64,000 nucleotides of DNA from assembly GCF_000720485.1 (NCBI RefSeq), contig NZ_JOAX01000007.1:62001-126000 (forward strand), written 5' to 3'. The translations under genes were made by a program, and so were the position numbers. The notes beneath the pieces are model-generated. The model was not told the origin of the DNA, ran no database searches, and worked only from the letters and a program-made list of their open reading frames with translations. This document shows, piece after piece, positions 9,272 through 21,639 of the stretch (position 1 is the first letter of the stretch; each line of letters starts with the position of its first letter). The stretch is from Streptomyces ochraceiscleroticus (GTDB lineage: Bacteria > Actinomycetota > Actinomycetes > Streptomycetales > Streptomycetaceae).

Positions 9272-10689
9272 ACCGCACCTCCCGTCGCGTGGCCGCGCAC
9301 CGCGAGCACCGGAGTGGCCTTGTCCGGAGGGTCGCCGGCAGACCGCGTCGGACGGGCCCGGACCGTGCCGGCGACGACGATGCCGACGACCTCGTGCCCG
9401 CCGTCCGCACACGCCTCGGCGAGGCCGGTGAGCTCCTCCGCGGTCCAGTTGCCCGCGCTGAGGACGACCAGGGCACCGGACTCGGTGTCGCGGTCCGGCA
9501 CGATCGGCCGGTCCACCGAAACCTCCACCACCCGCAGCGTGGGGTATCCCCTGCCCGAAGAGGACGGGGAAGGGTCGCTGTTGGCCTCGGCGGCGAGCTG
9601 CCCAGCGGCCCGGAGGGCGATCTCGTCGCCGTCCGGTACGACAAGGAGCAGCCGCCGGGGGGCCGGCAGCTGGTCCCGGAGGCGGGCGCACACGCGCCGG
9701 TAGCGGATCCGGCTGCCGGCCTCGTCACCGGGCCACTGCGGGGTCGGTATGTCCCATCGGGTGTCGACGCCGAGGAGCCGGCGGATCCGGGCCTGTCGGC
9801 CGCGGCCTTCAGGGCGGTGCGCGCGCCGTTCACCAGGTATGTCGTCAGGTGCGTCGGCAGGCACGTCGACGGTACCGAGGAGCGCCGAGCCCAGCGCCGC
9901 GGCGATCTCCGGTTCGGTGCGCAGTCGGCGATCCGCCCGTGCGGCGACGAGGTGGCCGATGACCGCGAGCAGGAAGAACAGCAGCGCCCCGGCAACGATG
10001 AGCTGCATCCTCGTCGGCGGCGCCTCGCCGGTCGGCCGGACCGCCGGCCCCATGACGACCATGCCGGCCTTGTCGGTCGCCGGGTCGGCCTCGTCCAGCT
10101 TCGTCATGGCCTCCTCCAGGGAGGTACGCAGCTTTTCGAGCGAGGTGCGGGCCTGCACGCTCTCCACGGTCTGCCCCGGATCGGCCGCATTGGCCAGGTC
10201 AGTGATGCGGCGGTTGGTCTCCACCACCTTCTGCCGCAGCGCCTCGGTCCCCGTAGCCGCGTCGGGGTCGGTACTGCCGCCCGCGATCCGCGCGGCGAAT
10301 CCGACGAATTGCCGGGCCACCTGGTCGGAGAGCTGCTGCGCACGCGCCGGGGTGTCGGCCGTACCCGAGATGGTGATGATGTTCCCGTCGGCGGCCTTGG
10401 CGGTCACTCGATCCCGCAGCTCGTCGCCGCTGACGTCGCTCCAGCCAAGCTCGGCGGCCACGAGGTCGACCACCGACGAGCTGGTCGCGATGTCCACCTG
10501 AGTCAGCAGCTCGCGCTCTTCCCACTGCCCCGGCAGCAGTACCGATGCGGATGCCGTGTACCGCGGCGGGAACACCATCGAGGTGCCGTAGCCGGCGAGC
10601 GTGCCCACCACGGTGAGGAGGACGAGCAGCCGCCAGCGCCGACGGAGCAGCCGCCCGATCGTGGCCAGGCGGATCGTGTCATCGTTCAA
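9268..10689 (-). CDS. Second Wzz/chain-length determinant protein
   Basis: A 473-aa protein. I place the start at TTG 10689, nine bases after GGAG, forming a TTGA overlap with the glycosyltransferase stop and giving the N-terminus LNDDTIRLATIGRLLRRRW; an ATG at 10752 is possible but would need a 67-nt overlap. TM1 (LLVLLTVVGTLAGYGTSMVF), a Wzz domain with coiled coil (about 130-230), and TM2 (LIVAGALLFFLLAVIGHLVAA) are followed by a cytoplasmic tail. The tail again looks like a BY-kinase fold without Walker residues. It is a paralogue of the next gene in the operon; the pair presumably forms a hetero-oligomeric length regulator or export scaffold. Confidence 0.82.
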   Translation of the reverse strand: MNDDTIRLATIGRLLRRRWRLLVLLTVVGTLAGYGTSMVFPPRYTASASVLLPGQWEERELLTQVDIATSSSVVDLVAAELGWSDVSGDELRDRVTAKAADGNIITISGTADTPARAQQLSDQVARQFVGFAARIAGGSTDPDAATGTEALRQKVVETNRRITDLANAADPGQTVESVQARTSLEKLRTSLEEAMTKLDEADPATDKAGMVVMGPAVRPTGEAPPTRMQLIVAGALLFFLLAVIGHLVAARADRRLRTEPEIAAALGSALLGTVDVPADAPDDIPGERRAHRPEGRGRQARIRRLLGVDTRWDIPTPQWPGDEAGSRIRYRRVCARLRDQLPAPRRLLLVVPDGDEIALRAAGQLAAEANSDPSPSSSGRGYPTLRVVEVSVDRPIVPDRDTESGALVVLSAGNWTAEELTGLAEACADGGHEVVGIVVAGTVRARPTRSAGDPPDKATPVLAVRGHATGGAV

Positions 10690-11981
10690 CGCCGCGCTCT
10701 CCGCCCCGTCCGAGCCGGGTCGCCCGACGACACCGAAGTGTGGTCGCGGCACGCAGCCGCGTAGGCGGCGAGCAGCGATGCTTGCGAGTTCCGCCAGGAG
10801 AGCGGCCCGCTGATCCGCTCCTGGCCGGTCTTGCCCATCCGGGCCCGCTGCTCCGGATCGTCCAGCAGCAGCGCGATGAGCCGCGCGAATTCGGCCTCGT
10901 CGTTGGCGGGCGCGTAGACGGCGGCGTCACCGGCGGAGACGCGCGCCTCCCGGAGGTCGAACGAGACGATCGGCCGGCCCATCGCCATGTACTCCAGGAC
11001 CTTGTTCATGGTCGACACGTCATTGAGCGGATTGCGCGGATCGGGCGACAGGCACACGTCGGCGGTGGACAGGTAGCGGACCAGGTCGGCGTCCGGGATG
11101 CGCCCGGTGAACTGCACCTGCTCGGAGAGCCCGAGCTGACGGGAGAGCTCCACCATCGCGTCGAAGGCGTCACCGGAGCCGACGAACACCGCACGCCAGT
11201 CGGTACGCCCGAGCTCGTCACGCAGCTTCGCGAGGGCACGCAAGGCGTAGTCGACGCCGTCCTGCGGGCCCATGACGCCGAGGTAGCACAGCAGATGAGG
11301 CTTGCCGCGCTTCAACTCCGGCTCGGGCGGCACCGGTTGGAACCGCTCGATGGCGGGCGCACTGCGCACCACGAAGACGTCCGCCGGCCGCTTGCCGCCA
11401 CGGCGCAGCGCGACGTCCCGGTAGCTCTCGTTCGTGGCGAGCACGACGTCCGCGGCACGGTAGGTCCGCCGTTCCAGCGCGCACACGGCGCGGAAGAGCA
11501 GATCCTCGCCGCGGTCGAACCGGGAGAGGTACAGCTCGGGTACCAGGTCGTGCTGGTCGAAGACGAACCGCGCGCCGCGCCGCTTCAGCCACAGCGCCGG
11601 CAGGAACAGCAGGTCGGGCGGATTGCAGGCGTGTACCACGTCGACCGGGCCGACCTTGCGGGCCAGCCGGACCGTGTGCCACAGCGCCGATCCGTACTCC
11701 CGCAGGTAGCCGGCCGGCCCCCCGGTGGCCGCGCGCAACGGGTAGCGGTGGATCCGCACCCCGTCGATGACGGTCTCCGGCTCCGTGTCCCGCTTCTCCC
11801 CCCGCGGGCAGATGACGTGCACTTCCCAGCCCGCGTCGCGCAGCGTCGTGCACTCCTGCCACACCCGCCGGTCGAACGGCACCGACAGGTTCTCCACCAG
11901 GATCAGCGCGCGCCGGCCCGGCCGGTCGCCGCCGGCCGTGTCATCGAACGATCTGTCACCAGACGGTGTGTTACCAAGCAA
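10686..11981 (-). CDS. Glycosyltransferase family 4
   Basis: A protein of about 431 aa. The most upstream usable start is TTG 11981, overlapping the dehydrogenase stop by 11 nt; no strong ribosome site is visible, so the exact start is uncertain. The N-domain begins RRALILVENLSVPFDRRVWQ, and the C-domain has LLCYLGVMGPQDGVDYALRA and STADVCLSPDPRNPLNDVS followed by NKVLEYMAMGRPIVSFD, the GT4 donor-binding E-x7-E type region. It is a retaining GT-B enzyme that probably adds one sugar to the lipid-linked repeat unit at the inner membrane. Confidence 0.88.
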   Translation of the reverse strand: MLGNTPSGDRSFDDTAGGDRPGRRALILVENLSVPFDRRVWQECTTLRDAGWEVHVICPRGEKRDTEPETVIDGVRIHRYPLRAATGGPAGYLREYGSALWHTVRLARKVGPVDVVHACNPPDLLFLPALWLKRRGARFVFDQHDLVPELYLSRFDRGEDLLFRAVCALERRTYRAADVVLATNESYRDVALRRGGKRPADVFVVRSAPAIERFQPVPPEPELKRGKPHLLCYLGVMGPQDGVDYALRALAKLRDELGRTDWRAVFVGSGDAFDAMVELSRQLGLSEQVQFTGRIPDADLVRYLSTADVCLSPDPRNPLNDVSTMNKVLEYMAMGRPIVSFDLREARVSAGDAAVYAPANDEAEFARLIALLLDDPEQRARMGKTGQERISGPLSWRNSQASLLAAYAAACRDHTSVSSGDPARTGRRARR

Positions 11982-13299
11982 GGCCCACGTACCCCGGTTC
12001 GGTCCGGCGCGTCTCGGCGTCGGGAAGGTGGATGAGGTCGATGAGCACCGGGCCGTCGCCGCCGTGGGGCAGTGCCGAGAGCACGGCCGGGTCCCTGGTC
12101 CCGACCAGGCACACCTCGGCGTGCTCGAGCACCTCCTCGACGGAATCCGCGAGCAGCTGCGCGAGGTGCGGCAGCCGGCTCTCGATGTACTCGCGGTTCG
12201 CGCCCAGCAACCGGGACAGGCTCACGTTGGCGTCGTAGATCTTCAGGTCGTACCCCTTGCCGAAGAGCCTCTCCGCCAGCTCGACGAGCGGGCTCTCGCG
12301 GAGGTCGTCGGTGCCGGGTTTGAACGATAGCCCGAACAGGCCCACCCGGCGCTTGCCGGTGCGCTCCACCAAGTCCACCGCGCGCTGCAGATGGTCGGAG
12401 TTGGAGGGCAGTACGTGGGAGAGGATCGGCACCGAGACGTCGGCCCGCCGCGCCGCGTGGACCAGGCTGCGCAGGTCCTTGGGCAGGCAGGAGCCGCCGA
12501 AGGCGAAGCCAGGACGCAGGTAGGCGGGGCTGATGTTCAGCTTGCGGTCGGCCAGGAACACGTCCATCACCTGGTGCGAGTCCACCCCAAGTGCCTGGCA
12601 TATCGCGCCCAGTTCGTTCGCGAAGCCGATCTTGAGGCCGTGGAACGCGTTGTCCGCGTACTTGATCGCCTCGGCCGTCGGGACCGGCACCCGGAACACC
12701 TCGCCGGGCAGGCCGTCGTACAGCGCCAGCACCGTGTCGCCGCTTGCCGGGTCGAGCTCGCCGATGACGGTCTTGGGCGGGTCGAAGAAGTCCCGCACGC
12801 TCGTGCCCTCGCGCAGGAACTCCGGGTTGACCGCGACCCCGAAGTCCACCCCGGCCGTGCCGCCGGAGGACTTCTCCAGGATCGGTATCAGCAGGTTCAG
12901 GCAGGTGCCCGGGAGCATGGTGCTGCGGAACACAACGGTGTGCCGCCCACCCCGCCCCTTGCGCTCGGCCAGCGCGGCGCCGATCTGCTCGGCGACCCGC
13001 TCCAGATATGTGGTGCACAGGCTGCCGTTGGGCTCCGACGGCGTGCCCACGCAGACCAGCGACACCTCGCTGCCCATGATCGCCTCGCGGACGTCGCCAG
13101 CGGCGCGTAACGCTCCGGTCCGCACGACCTCGGCGATGAGCTCACCGATCCGCTCCTCGACCACGGGGGCCTTGCCGTCGTTCACCAGGTCGACCTTCAC
13201 CTGGTTCACGTCCACGCCGATGACCTCGTGGCCCATGCCGGCCAGGCACGCGGCCGACACGCAGCCCACGTAGCCGAGCCCGAAGACGCTTACTCTCAT
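11971..13299 (-). CDS. UDP-glucose/GDP-mannose dehydrogenase family protein
   Basis: A 442-aa protein starting MRVSVFGLGYVGCVSAACLA at ATG 13299 behind GGGGGAG. Three domains are visible: an NAD-binding Rossmann fold (GLGYVG), a middle helical domain (YADNAFHGLKIGFANELGA) with the catalytic Cys region RPGFAFGGSCLPKDLRSL, and a C-terminal UDP/GDP-binding domain (GLSFKPGTDDLRESPLVEL). It oxidises a nucleotide hexose twice to a nucleotide hexuronate. The segment NPEFLREGTSVRDFFDPPKTV is closer to the AlgD/GDP-mannose type as I remember it, but the nucleotide is not certain. It should supply the uronate precursor for the polymer. Confidence 0.92.
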   Translation of the reverse strand: MRVSVFGLGYVGCVSAACLAGMGHEVIGVDVNQVKVDLVNDGKAPVVEERIGELIAEVVRTGALRAAGDVREAIMGSEVSLVCVGTPSEPNGSLCTTYLERVAEQIGAALAERKGRGGRHTVVFRSTMLPGTCLNLLIPILEKSSGGTAGVDFGVAVNPEFLREGTSVRDFFDPPKTVIGELDPASGDTVLALYDGLPGEVFRVPVPTAEAIKYADNAFHGLKIGFANELGAICQALGVDSHQVMDVFLADRKLNISPAYLRPGFAFGGSCLPKDLRSLVHAARRADVSVPILSHVLPSNSDHLQRAVDLVERTGKRRVGLFGLSFKPGTDDLRESPLVELAERLFGKGYDLKIYDANVSLSRLLGANREYIESRLPHLAQLLADSVEEVLEHAEVCLVGTRDPAVLSALPHGGDGPVLIDLIHLPDAETRRTEPGYVGLAW

Positions 13300-13372
13300 G
13301 CCTCGTTCTCCCCCCAGGCAGGCCCCTGCGGCCTGCGATCCGTGCGTCGGCCGCACGCCGACCCCCCGCGCA

Positions 13373-14851
13373 TCAGTACGCCCCCTGCCCGTGGATCACC
13401 GCACGCAGCGTCTTCCACAAGATCACTGTGTCCAGGGCGAGCGACCAGTCCTCCACGTACCGCAGGTCGAGGCGGACCGCCTCCTCCCACGGCAGGTCGC
13501 TGCGTCCGCTGATCTGCCACAGGCCGGTGAGCCCGGGCTTGACCAGCAGCCGCCGCCGGATGTCCGGGTCGTACGCGGCGCACTCCTCCGGCAACGGAGG
13601 TCGCGGGCCGACGAGCGACATCGATCCGGTGAGCACGTTGAAAAGCTGCGGAAGCTCATCGAGCGAGTACCGACGCAGCACCGTTCCCACCCGGGTCACC
13701 CGCGGATCCCGGCGGAGCTTGAACAGCAGCCCCGCGCCCTCGTTGCGGTCGGCGAGCTCGGCACGCGCCCTGTGCGCCCCGGCAACCATGGTGCGGAACT
13801 TGAGAATGGTGAACTCGCGGCCGTCCTTGCCGACCCTGCGCTGGCGGTAGAACACCCCGCCCCGACTGTCGAGCAGTACGAGCAGCCCGACGAGCACCAT
13901 CAGCGGCGCGAACAGCACCAGCAGGACCGCCGCGCCCAGCCGGTCGACGACCTCTTTGACCGCGCGGTGCCCGCCGGTGAAGGTCGGCATGCTGACCCGC
14001 AGCAGTGGGATCCCGAGCACCGCGTCGACGTGCAGCCGCGGGCCGGCCACCTCCATCAGCACGGGGGCCACGACCATCTCGGCATCGCTGCCTTCGAGGT
14101 TCCAGGCCAGCCGCTGCAGCCGGTCCGGTGACCAGTGCGGGTCCGGTGTGACCGCGACGACGCGGTAGCCGTCGTGGCGGACGTGCTTGGCGACGTCCGC
14201 CAGCCGGCCGACGACCGGCACTCCGTCCAGGTGGTCACCGTCGAGCCCGCGACCGTCCGCCGTGCACACCGCCTCCACCCGCCAGCCGAGGTGCGGGAAC
14301 TTGCGGGTCCGGCAGATCAGGTCACGCACGGTGTCCGGGCTCCCGGCAGCGAGCACCGGCCTCAGGCACAGCCCTTGCTTCCGCTGTTTGTGCAGCCCGA
14401 GCCGGAGCAGATACCGCTCGGTCATGGTGACGAGCGCGATCGCGGGGATCGCGACGAATATCCAGAGCTTGATGTTGCGCGAGGTGAGGGCGATCCCGCC
14501 GAGCGCAAGTACGACGGTCGCCGTGAACAGTGAGCGTCCGAGCCGGCGGAACTCCTCGGCGCCCTGGCCGAGCACGGCCGGAGCCCACGACCGGCTCACC
14601 GCCAGCGCTCCCAGCACCAGCAGCTCGGTGCCGAAGGCGAGAATTCCCCACTTCTCGTGCCAGTTGGCCGCGTCCCGGACCCCGAAGAAGTTGCCGATCC
14701 CCGCCACCACGAAGGCGGTCGCCACGGTATCGCTGGTCATCACGGTACGGCGGTACCGCTGCTCCCAGTCGTTCGCCGGCCCGCTGACCGCCCCGTCCCT
14801 CAGACGCCCGCGCGCCGACGGAAAAGGACCGGCTAATCCCTCCTGCCGCAC
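13373..14851 (-). CDS. Polyprenyl glycosylphosphotransferase (initiating sugar-1-phosphate transferase)
   Basis: First gene of the EPS operon; about 492 aa from GTG 14851 (VRQEGLAGPF) behind a G-rich site; longer frames upstream look non-coding. Four or five membrane helices (about 45-150) and a central CoA-binding-like domain (about 160-290) precede the catalytic bacterial sugar transferase domain. That domain has the re-entrant helix (about 300), FYRQRRVGKDGREFTILKFR, RRYSLDELPQLFNVLTGSMS, and VGPRPPLPEE, with LLVKPGLTGLWQISGRS near the end. It transfers a sugar-1-phosphate to undecaprenyl phosphate, committing the pathway. A 73-nt gap separates it from the dehydrogenase. Confidence 0.92.
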   Translation of the reverse strand: MRQEGLAGPFPSARGRLRDGAVSGPANDWEQRYRRTVMTSDTVATAFVVAGIGNFFGVRDAANWHEKWGILAFGTELLVLGALAVSRSWAPAVLGQGAEEFRRLGRSLFTATVVLALGGIALTSRNIKLWIFVAIPAIALVTMTERYLLRLGLHKQRKQGLCLRPVLAAGSPDTVRDLICRTRKFPHLGWRVEAVCTADGRGLDGDHLDGVPVVGRLADVAKHVRHDGYRVVAVTPDPHWSPDRLQRLAWNLEGSDAEMVVAPVLMEVAGPRLHVDAVLGIPLLRVSMPTFTGGHRAVKEVVDRLGAAVLLVLFAPLMVLVGLLVLLDSRGGVFYRQRRVGKDGREFTILKFRTMVAGAHRARAELADRNEGAGLLFKLRRDPRVTRVGTVLRRYSLDELPQLFNVLTGSMSLVGPRPPLPEECAAYDPDIRRRLLVKPGLTGLWQISGRSDLPWEEAVRLDLRYVEDWSLALDTVILWKTLRAVIHGQGAY

Positions 14852-15610
14852 AGAAACCCCCCGGTCCCCAGTGGTGCGTAGTCCAATGGCACTGTTCCTC
14901 CCCCTGGAGGCCCCCGCCCCGCGAAACCCCGGGTGCCCCCCTTGCTCAAGCCCCCTCGCGGGCCCCAAAAATCGATCGCCCCCACGCCTGGCACCGGAGA
15001 CGCAGTCACCGGCTGTCCATGCGGCCCGACCCATAGATCATCATTTGTCGCTTCGTGTCACAGCATGTGAAGCACGGTCAATCTAGACCATCGGGGCCCG
15101 TCTGAAGAGAGGGATGTGTGGGATTTGTGCTCAAGATTTGGAGACGATTCGGATGATCAGTGACGGACCGGTAACCACCTGCGCCCCCTTGACAGCGAAG
15201 ACACGCCTTGTGACCTGCGGTGACGGGCGTTCTCCGAACTGCTGACACCGGCAACCGGGAGGCGTTCCGCCACTGCCGTCCGGCCCGCGCTCAGCGCCTG
15301 CCCGGCGGACCTTGCCTGCGCGCACGGGCGGGCGGTAGCGGCAACGCCCCCAGCCCGGACCACGTGGACGTCAACACGGCCTCCTGGCCGAGGAAGCTCA
15401 ACCGGACCTGACGGTTGGGGTTGTCGGCGTTCGTGTCCGCCGAACTGCGTTAAGGCAGCTCCCCTGGTCCAGTAGTCCTCGGCAGTGCGTTCCGCTTCCG
15501 CGTAACGCTGGTTCTGCACGCATTCCTCTGCCTGCTCCAGCTCTTGTTACTGCGCGGCGCACGGAGTCGGCTCGATGCGCGACTCCAGGCTCTTGCGGTC
15601 AGTGGCCCGG
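14852..15610. other. Intergenic region upstream of the EPS operon, containing a yjbQ-like repeat
   Basis: About 760 bases without a convincing gene; short frames on both strands have no ribosome site or recognisable protein. The part next to 14852 should hold the EPS operon promoter; a TTGACC hexamer on the minus strand near 15080 is the only clear -35-like element and I see no good -10 partner. The degenerate repeat at 15382-15458 marks the left end of the accessory region. Confidence 0.5.
15382..15458 (-). repeat. Repeat copy 1: yjbQ 3'-end-like remnant (putative attachment site)
   Basis: A 77-bp sequence sharing most bases with copies at 26630 and 36143, all in the same orientation. Read on the minus strand it encodes ADTNADNPNRQVRLSFLG, closely matching the C-terminus of the intact YjbQ-like protein encoded at 44337-44759 (LNKDNPRRQVRLSFLA). 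There is no stop codon at the expected place and no yjbQ sequence upstream. This is what remains when an element integrates into the 3' end of a gene and carries a replacement end. Confidence 0.6.
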
Positions 15611-16735
15611 TCAGTCGACATACGATTCGAGCGTGCCGCGGCGCCGGACATCGAGTGTCGCGCAGTGGAATGAGCCGCCGAAAGGCGCGTAGTGCAGCAG
15701 GTCGCACGGGATCGGCTCAAACCCCCATTTCTCCAGCGCGCGCAGCATGCCGGTGTGATGCCGCTCCGCGATCACCCGTTTCTCGTCGACCATGAGAACG
15801 TTCATACTGAGCCACTTGCCGCACATTGAGGTGATCTTCAGCAGGTACTCGTCGAGCGGGTCGGGCTCGGGCGCGATCAGGATGTTCCACGAACTCAGTA
15901 CGTCGGGCAGGCGGTCGATGTCGATGTATTCGGGATTGACCAGTACCTTGCCGGGCGCCAGCACAACGAACGTCGTGTCGATGTGCATGGGCGTGCGGCA
16001 GCGGCTCTCTATCTCGTGAATACGGTAGCCGGGCCCGAGATGGCGGCGCAGCCAGTCGATGCCCATCTGGTTGGTGACGTTGCTCCGCGTGACGAACAGG
16101 TCTCGTCCCGCGCGCACGAAATCCGCCGCGTCGAACACCGGCTCAAACTCCGTGAGGATGTAGCGCATGGGCTCGCCGGCCCTCGGGACACGGAAATCGG
16201 TCTCGAACAACGCATCGGTGAGCTGCGGCTTCGGTGCCGCCGTCCAGCGCGCGCCACGCCGGAAATAGTCCTTGAGGATCTCGCGGTAGGAATGCGTCTC
16301 GAAATACCGGCACGGCCATGCCATCGGGGTTTCGATGATCTCGTCCCCGATCACGAGCATGCTGTCGCGCGGACAGGCGTTGCAGAATCCGCGCGACGAC
16401 CAGTCGGGGGTACCGAAGCGTCGGCTGTGGTCCACCGCGTCCGGGCGCCTGACCGTCACATCGAGGGACTGGAGAAGCACGATGAATTGATCGAGCTCCT
16501 GCTGCGCACGCTCGATCACCATGCGCGGATACTTGAAACCGGCCGCAAGCCGTTGCAGCCGGGCCGCCCATGGCGGGATGTTGCACGTCACGACCGGGTG
16601 GCTGGAGGGGATCGCCGCGCCGTCGAGTCGACCGACGATGATCTCCTCCAACGGGTCCCACTCGTTGTGCGAATTGACCGGTGAAACAAGGGGTTCCGCG
16701 GCGTCGGCAGCCGTGGCCGAAGGCTCCGACATCAT
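15611..16735 (-). CDS. Glycine amidinotransferase family protein (AGAT/StrB1-like)
   Basis: A 374-aa protein; start chosen at the first of two adjacent ATGs (16735), preceded by GCGGA. It begins MMSEPSATAADA and reaches NSHNEWDPLEEIIVGRLDGA, the family's first conserved block. The active-site Cys block near the C-terminus, FGGSFHCATLDVRRRGTL, is very close to the equivalent GGFHCWTCDVRRRG block of animal glycine amidinotransferase; Asp and His partners are expected in the segments around ETPMAWPCRYFETHSYR and CRTPMHIDTTF. The enzyme moves the amidino group of arginine to an amine acceptor, giving ornithine. The gene is isolated, so the acceptor is unknown; glycine (creatine/phosphagen precursor) or a secondary-metabolite amine are both possible. 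Confidence 0.9.
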   Translation of the reverse strand: MMSEPSATAADAAEPLVSPVNSHNEWDPLEEIIVGRLDGAAIPSSHPVVTCNIPPWAARLQRLAAGFKYPRMVIERAQQELDQFIVLLQSLDVTVRRPDAVDHSRRFGTPDWSSRGFCNACPRDSMLVIGDEIIETPMAWPCRYFETHSYREILKDYFRRGARWTAAPKPQLTDALFETDFRVPRAGEPMRYILTEFEPVFDAADFVRAGRDLFVTRSNVTNQMGIDWLRRHLGPGYRIHEIESRCRTPMHIDTTFVVLAPGKVLVNPEYIDIDRLPDVLSSWNILIAPEPDPLDEYLLKITSMCGKWLSMNVLMVDEKRVIAERHHTGMLRALEKWGFEPIPCDLLHYAPFGGSFHCATLDVRRRGTLESYVD

Positions 16736-17413
16736 GCGTAGTCCGCAGCCCGCACAGAGGAATCCTCCGTACACGCGTCGTTGCCTGCCGCCACCGTCAG
16801 AATGCCGGGCCTCTCAACTACCGCCATAGTCAACCGCTTTCGATCGACGCAGAAGTCAGTGACTCACCATGTCCACGTACCCCAACCGCGCACGTTCGCA
16901 CGGCGCAAGACGATTCCGGGCCAGGACCGGATGCCGCTCCCCTCCGGTCTTCGGACTTCTCTCTCGCAGCAGGCGAATGGCGGCCCGGTCGGCTCCACTC
17001 GCACCCGGCCAGGTTCTGCAACCGCCATGATTCGCGTCATGGCCGCCACAGCATCATGTGCGGAGGCATCCGCTCGCGCGCACGGTCACCCGCTCCGGGT
17101 GATGCGGCTCGGCAGGATCGGCTGCGGAATGGGAAGGGGGCCGGCCCCGCGGAGAACAGCCGACGGACAGTGATGCCTCGGGCGGAGGGGAAGAGCGTGG
17201 CGCGGTCGGCGCGAACCTCCGGACCGCGTGCGGGAGGCACTGAGCCCCTTCCGCCCCACGGTCCTGCACACCTCGCTCACCAAGGAGCGTGAGGAAGAAC
17301 TCATCGCCGCCCTCCACGGGATGTAGTCACGCCGGTCCGCAACCGGTGACGCGGTGGCGGCGTAGTGCGGCGGTCCCGCACGGGCAGGGCCGCTGTCGAC
17401 AGGGAGCGTACTG
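16736..17413. other. Intergenic region with a possible short gene remnant
   Basis: About 680 bases between divergent genes. Most holds nothing I can recognise. On the plus strand 17228-17327 ends in a charged helical stretch (SLTKEREEELIAALHGM) closed by TAG, without a proper upstream reading frame; it looks like the 3' end of a lost gene. The segment 17395-17413 holds the ribosome site (CAGGGAG) of the GH63 gene. Confidence 0.35.
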
Positions 17414-20103
<2,690 letters not shown>

Positions 20104-20104
<1 letters not shown>

Positions 20105-21591
20105 TGCGCCCACTCCCGGAACAGCCCGCCATCCACGAGGTCAACACTCACGTGTGGCTGCGCGAGGTACAGCAGCGCATCGGACGCCGGGTCGGGCTCG
20201 GCGGTGTCCCGAAGGACGCCTGGGACCGCATCACCCCGCACGGCATCGATGCCGTCTGGCTCATGGGGGTGTGGGAACGCAGCGGGGTGGGCCGTGACAT
20301 CGCGCTGCGGGATCCCGCGTTGCGCCAGTCCTTCACCGAGGCTCTGCCGGACGTCCGGGACGACGACATCGCCGGTTCCCCGTACTGCGTCCGCAGTTAC
20401 ACCGTCGACGAGGCGCTCGGCGGAGCGGCGGGACTGGCTTCGGCGCGTGCCGAGCTCGCCGGCCGCGGCATCGGCCTGCTGCTCGACTACGTACCCAACC
20501 ACGTCGCGCCGGACAGCCCGTGGCTGACCGAGCACCCCGACTACTTCGTCCGCGGGACCCCCGACGACCTGCACCGCGACCCGGCCGCCTACCTCGAATC
20601 GGGTGGGCATGTCTTCGCCCGTGGCCGGGACCCCTTCTTCCCGCCCTGGCCGGACGTGGTGCAGCTCAACGCCTTCGGGCCCGGCGTGCGGGCGGCTACC
20701 GCCGACGTGCTGACGCGCATCGGCGGCATGTGCGACGGGGTGCGCTGCGACATGGCGATGCTGATGACGAACGACGTCTTCGCACGGACCTGGGGGCACC
20801 GTGCCGGTCCGCCGCCGGACGCCGAGTTCTGGCCCGCCGTACTGACCGCCGTCCGGCAGCACCGGCCCGACATGGCCTTCATCGCCGAGGCGTACTGGGA
20901 CCTCGAATGGGCCCTGCAGCAGCAGGGGTTCGACTACTGCTACGACAAGCGGCTGTACGACCGGCTGCTGCACGAGCGGGCGGTGTCGGTGCTCCAGCAC
21001 CTGCGCGCGGACGTGAGCTACCAGCGGCGTCTCGTACGGTTCCTGGAGAACCATGACGAGCCCCGGGCCGCGTCGGTCCTGGGTCCTTCCGAGGAGCGTG
21101 CGGCAGCCGTTGCCGTCGCGACGCTGCCCGGTGCGACGCTGTGGCACGAGGGCCAGTTCACCGGGCGCCGGACGCGCCTGCCCGTCTTCCTCGCCCGGCG
21201 CCCCGAGGAACCGCCCGACGCCGAACTGCAGGCATTTCACGAGCGGTTGCTGGCCGCCGTGCACCGGAGCGGCATGCGCACCGGACACTGGGAACTGCTG
21301 TCGTGCGAAGGCTGGAGCGACAACCCGACCCACCACGACCTGCTCGCCTGGGGCTGGCGGGGCACCGCGGGCACGTTCCTGACCGTCGTCAACCTCGCCG
21401 CGCACAGCTCCCAGGCCAGGATCCGCCTGCCGTGGCCCGACCTCGGCACGGCGGCCTGCCGGCTGACGGACCTGCTGGACGGTACCCGGTACGAACGCCC
21501 CGGCAGCGAACTGACCGACCACGGCCTCTTCGTCGACCTGGCCGCCTGGCGCACCCACGTCTTCACGGTCGAACCAGCAGCAGGGGGGTGA
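20104..21591 (+). CDS. Alpha-amylase family (GH13) glycosyl hydrolase
   Basis: A 495-aa protein. Start at ATG 20104 in a TGATG junction with the GH63 stop; AAGGAG lies five bases upstream, which favours ATG over the GTG three bases earlier. The (beta/alpha)8 barrel carries all GH13 landmarks: LDYVPNHVAPDSPWL (region I), GVRCDMAM with the nucleophile Asp, FIAEAYW with the acid Glu, and ENHDEPR with the transition-state Asp. A small C-terminal beta domain follows. No signal peptide. Likely a cytoplasmic transglycosylase or hydrolase working with the GH63 enzyme on one alpha-glucan or glucoside; substrate unknown. Confidence 0.9.
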
Positions 21592-21639
21592 AGGTCTCAC
21601 CGTTCCGCCACGTCAGCGGCCACACCGCGCTCCGCGATT

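Noticed and set aside
9272..9691. N-terminal extension of the first Wzz gene
   Set aside because: The extra 140 codons lie inside the second Wzz gene in another frame; GTG 9271 with GTGA overlap is better.
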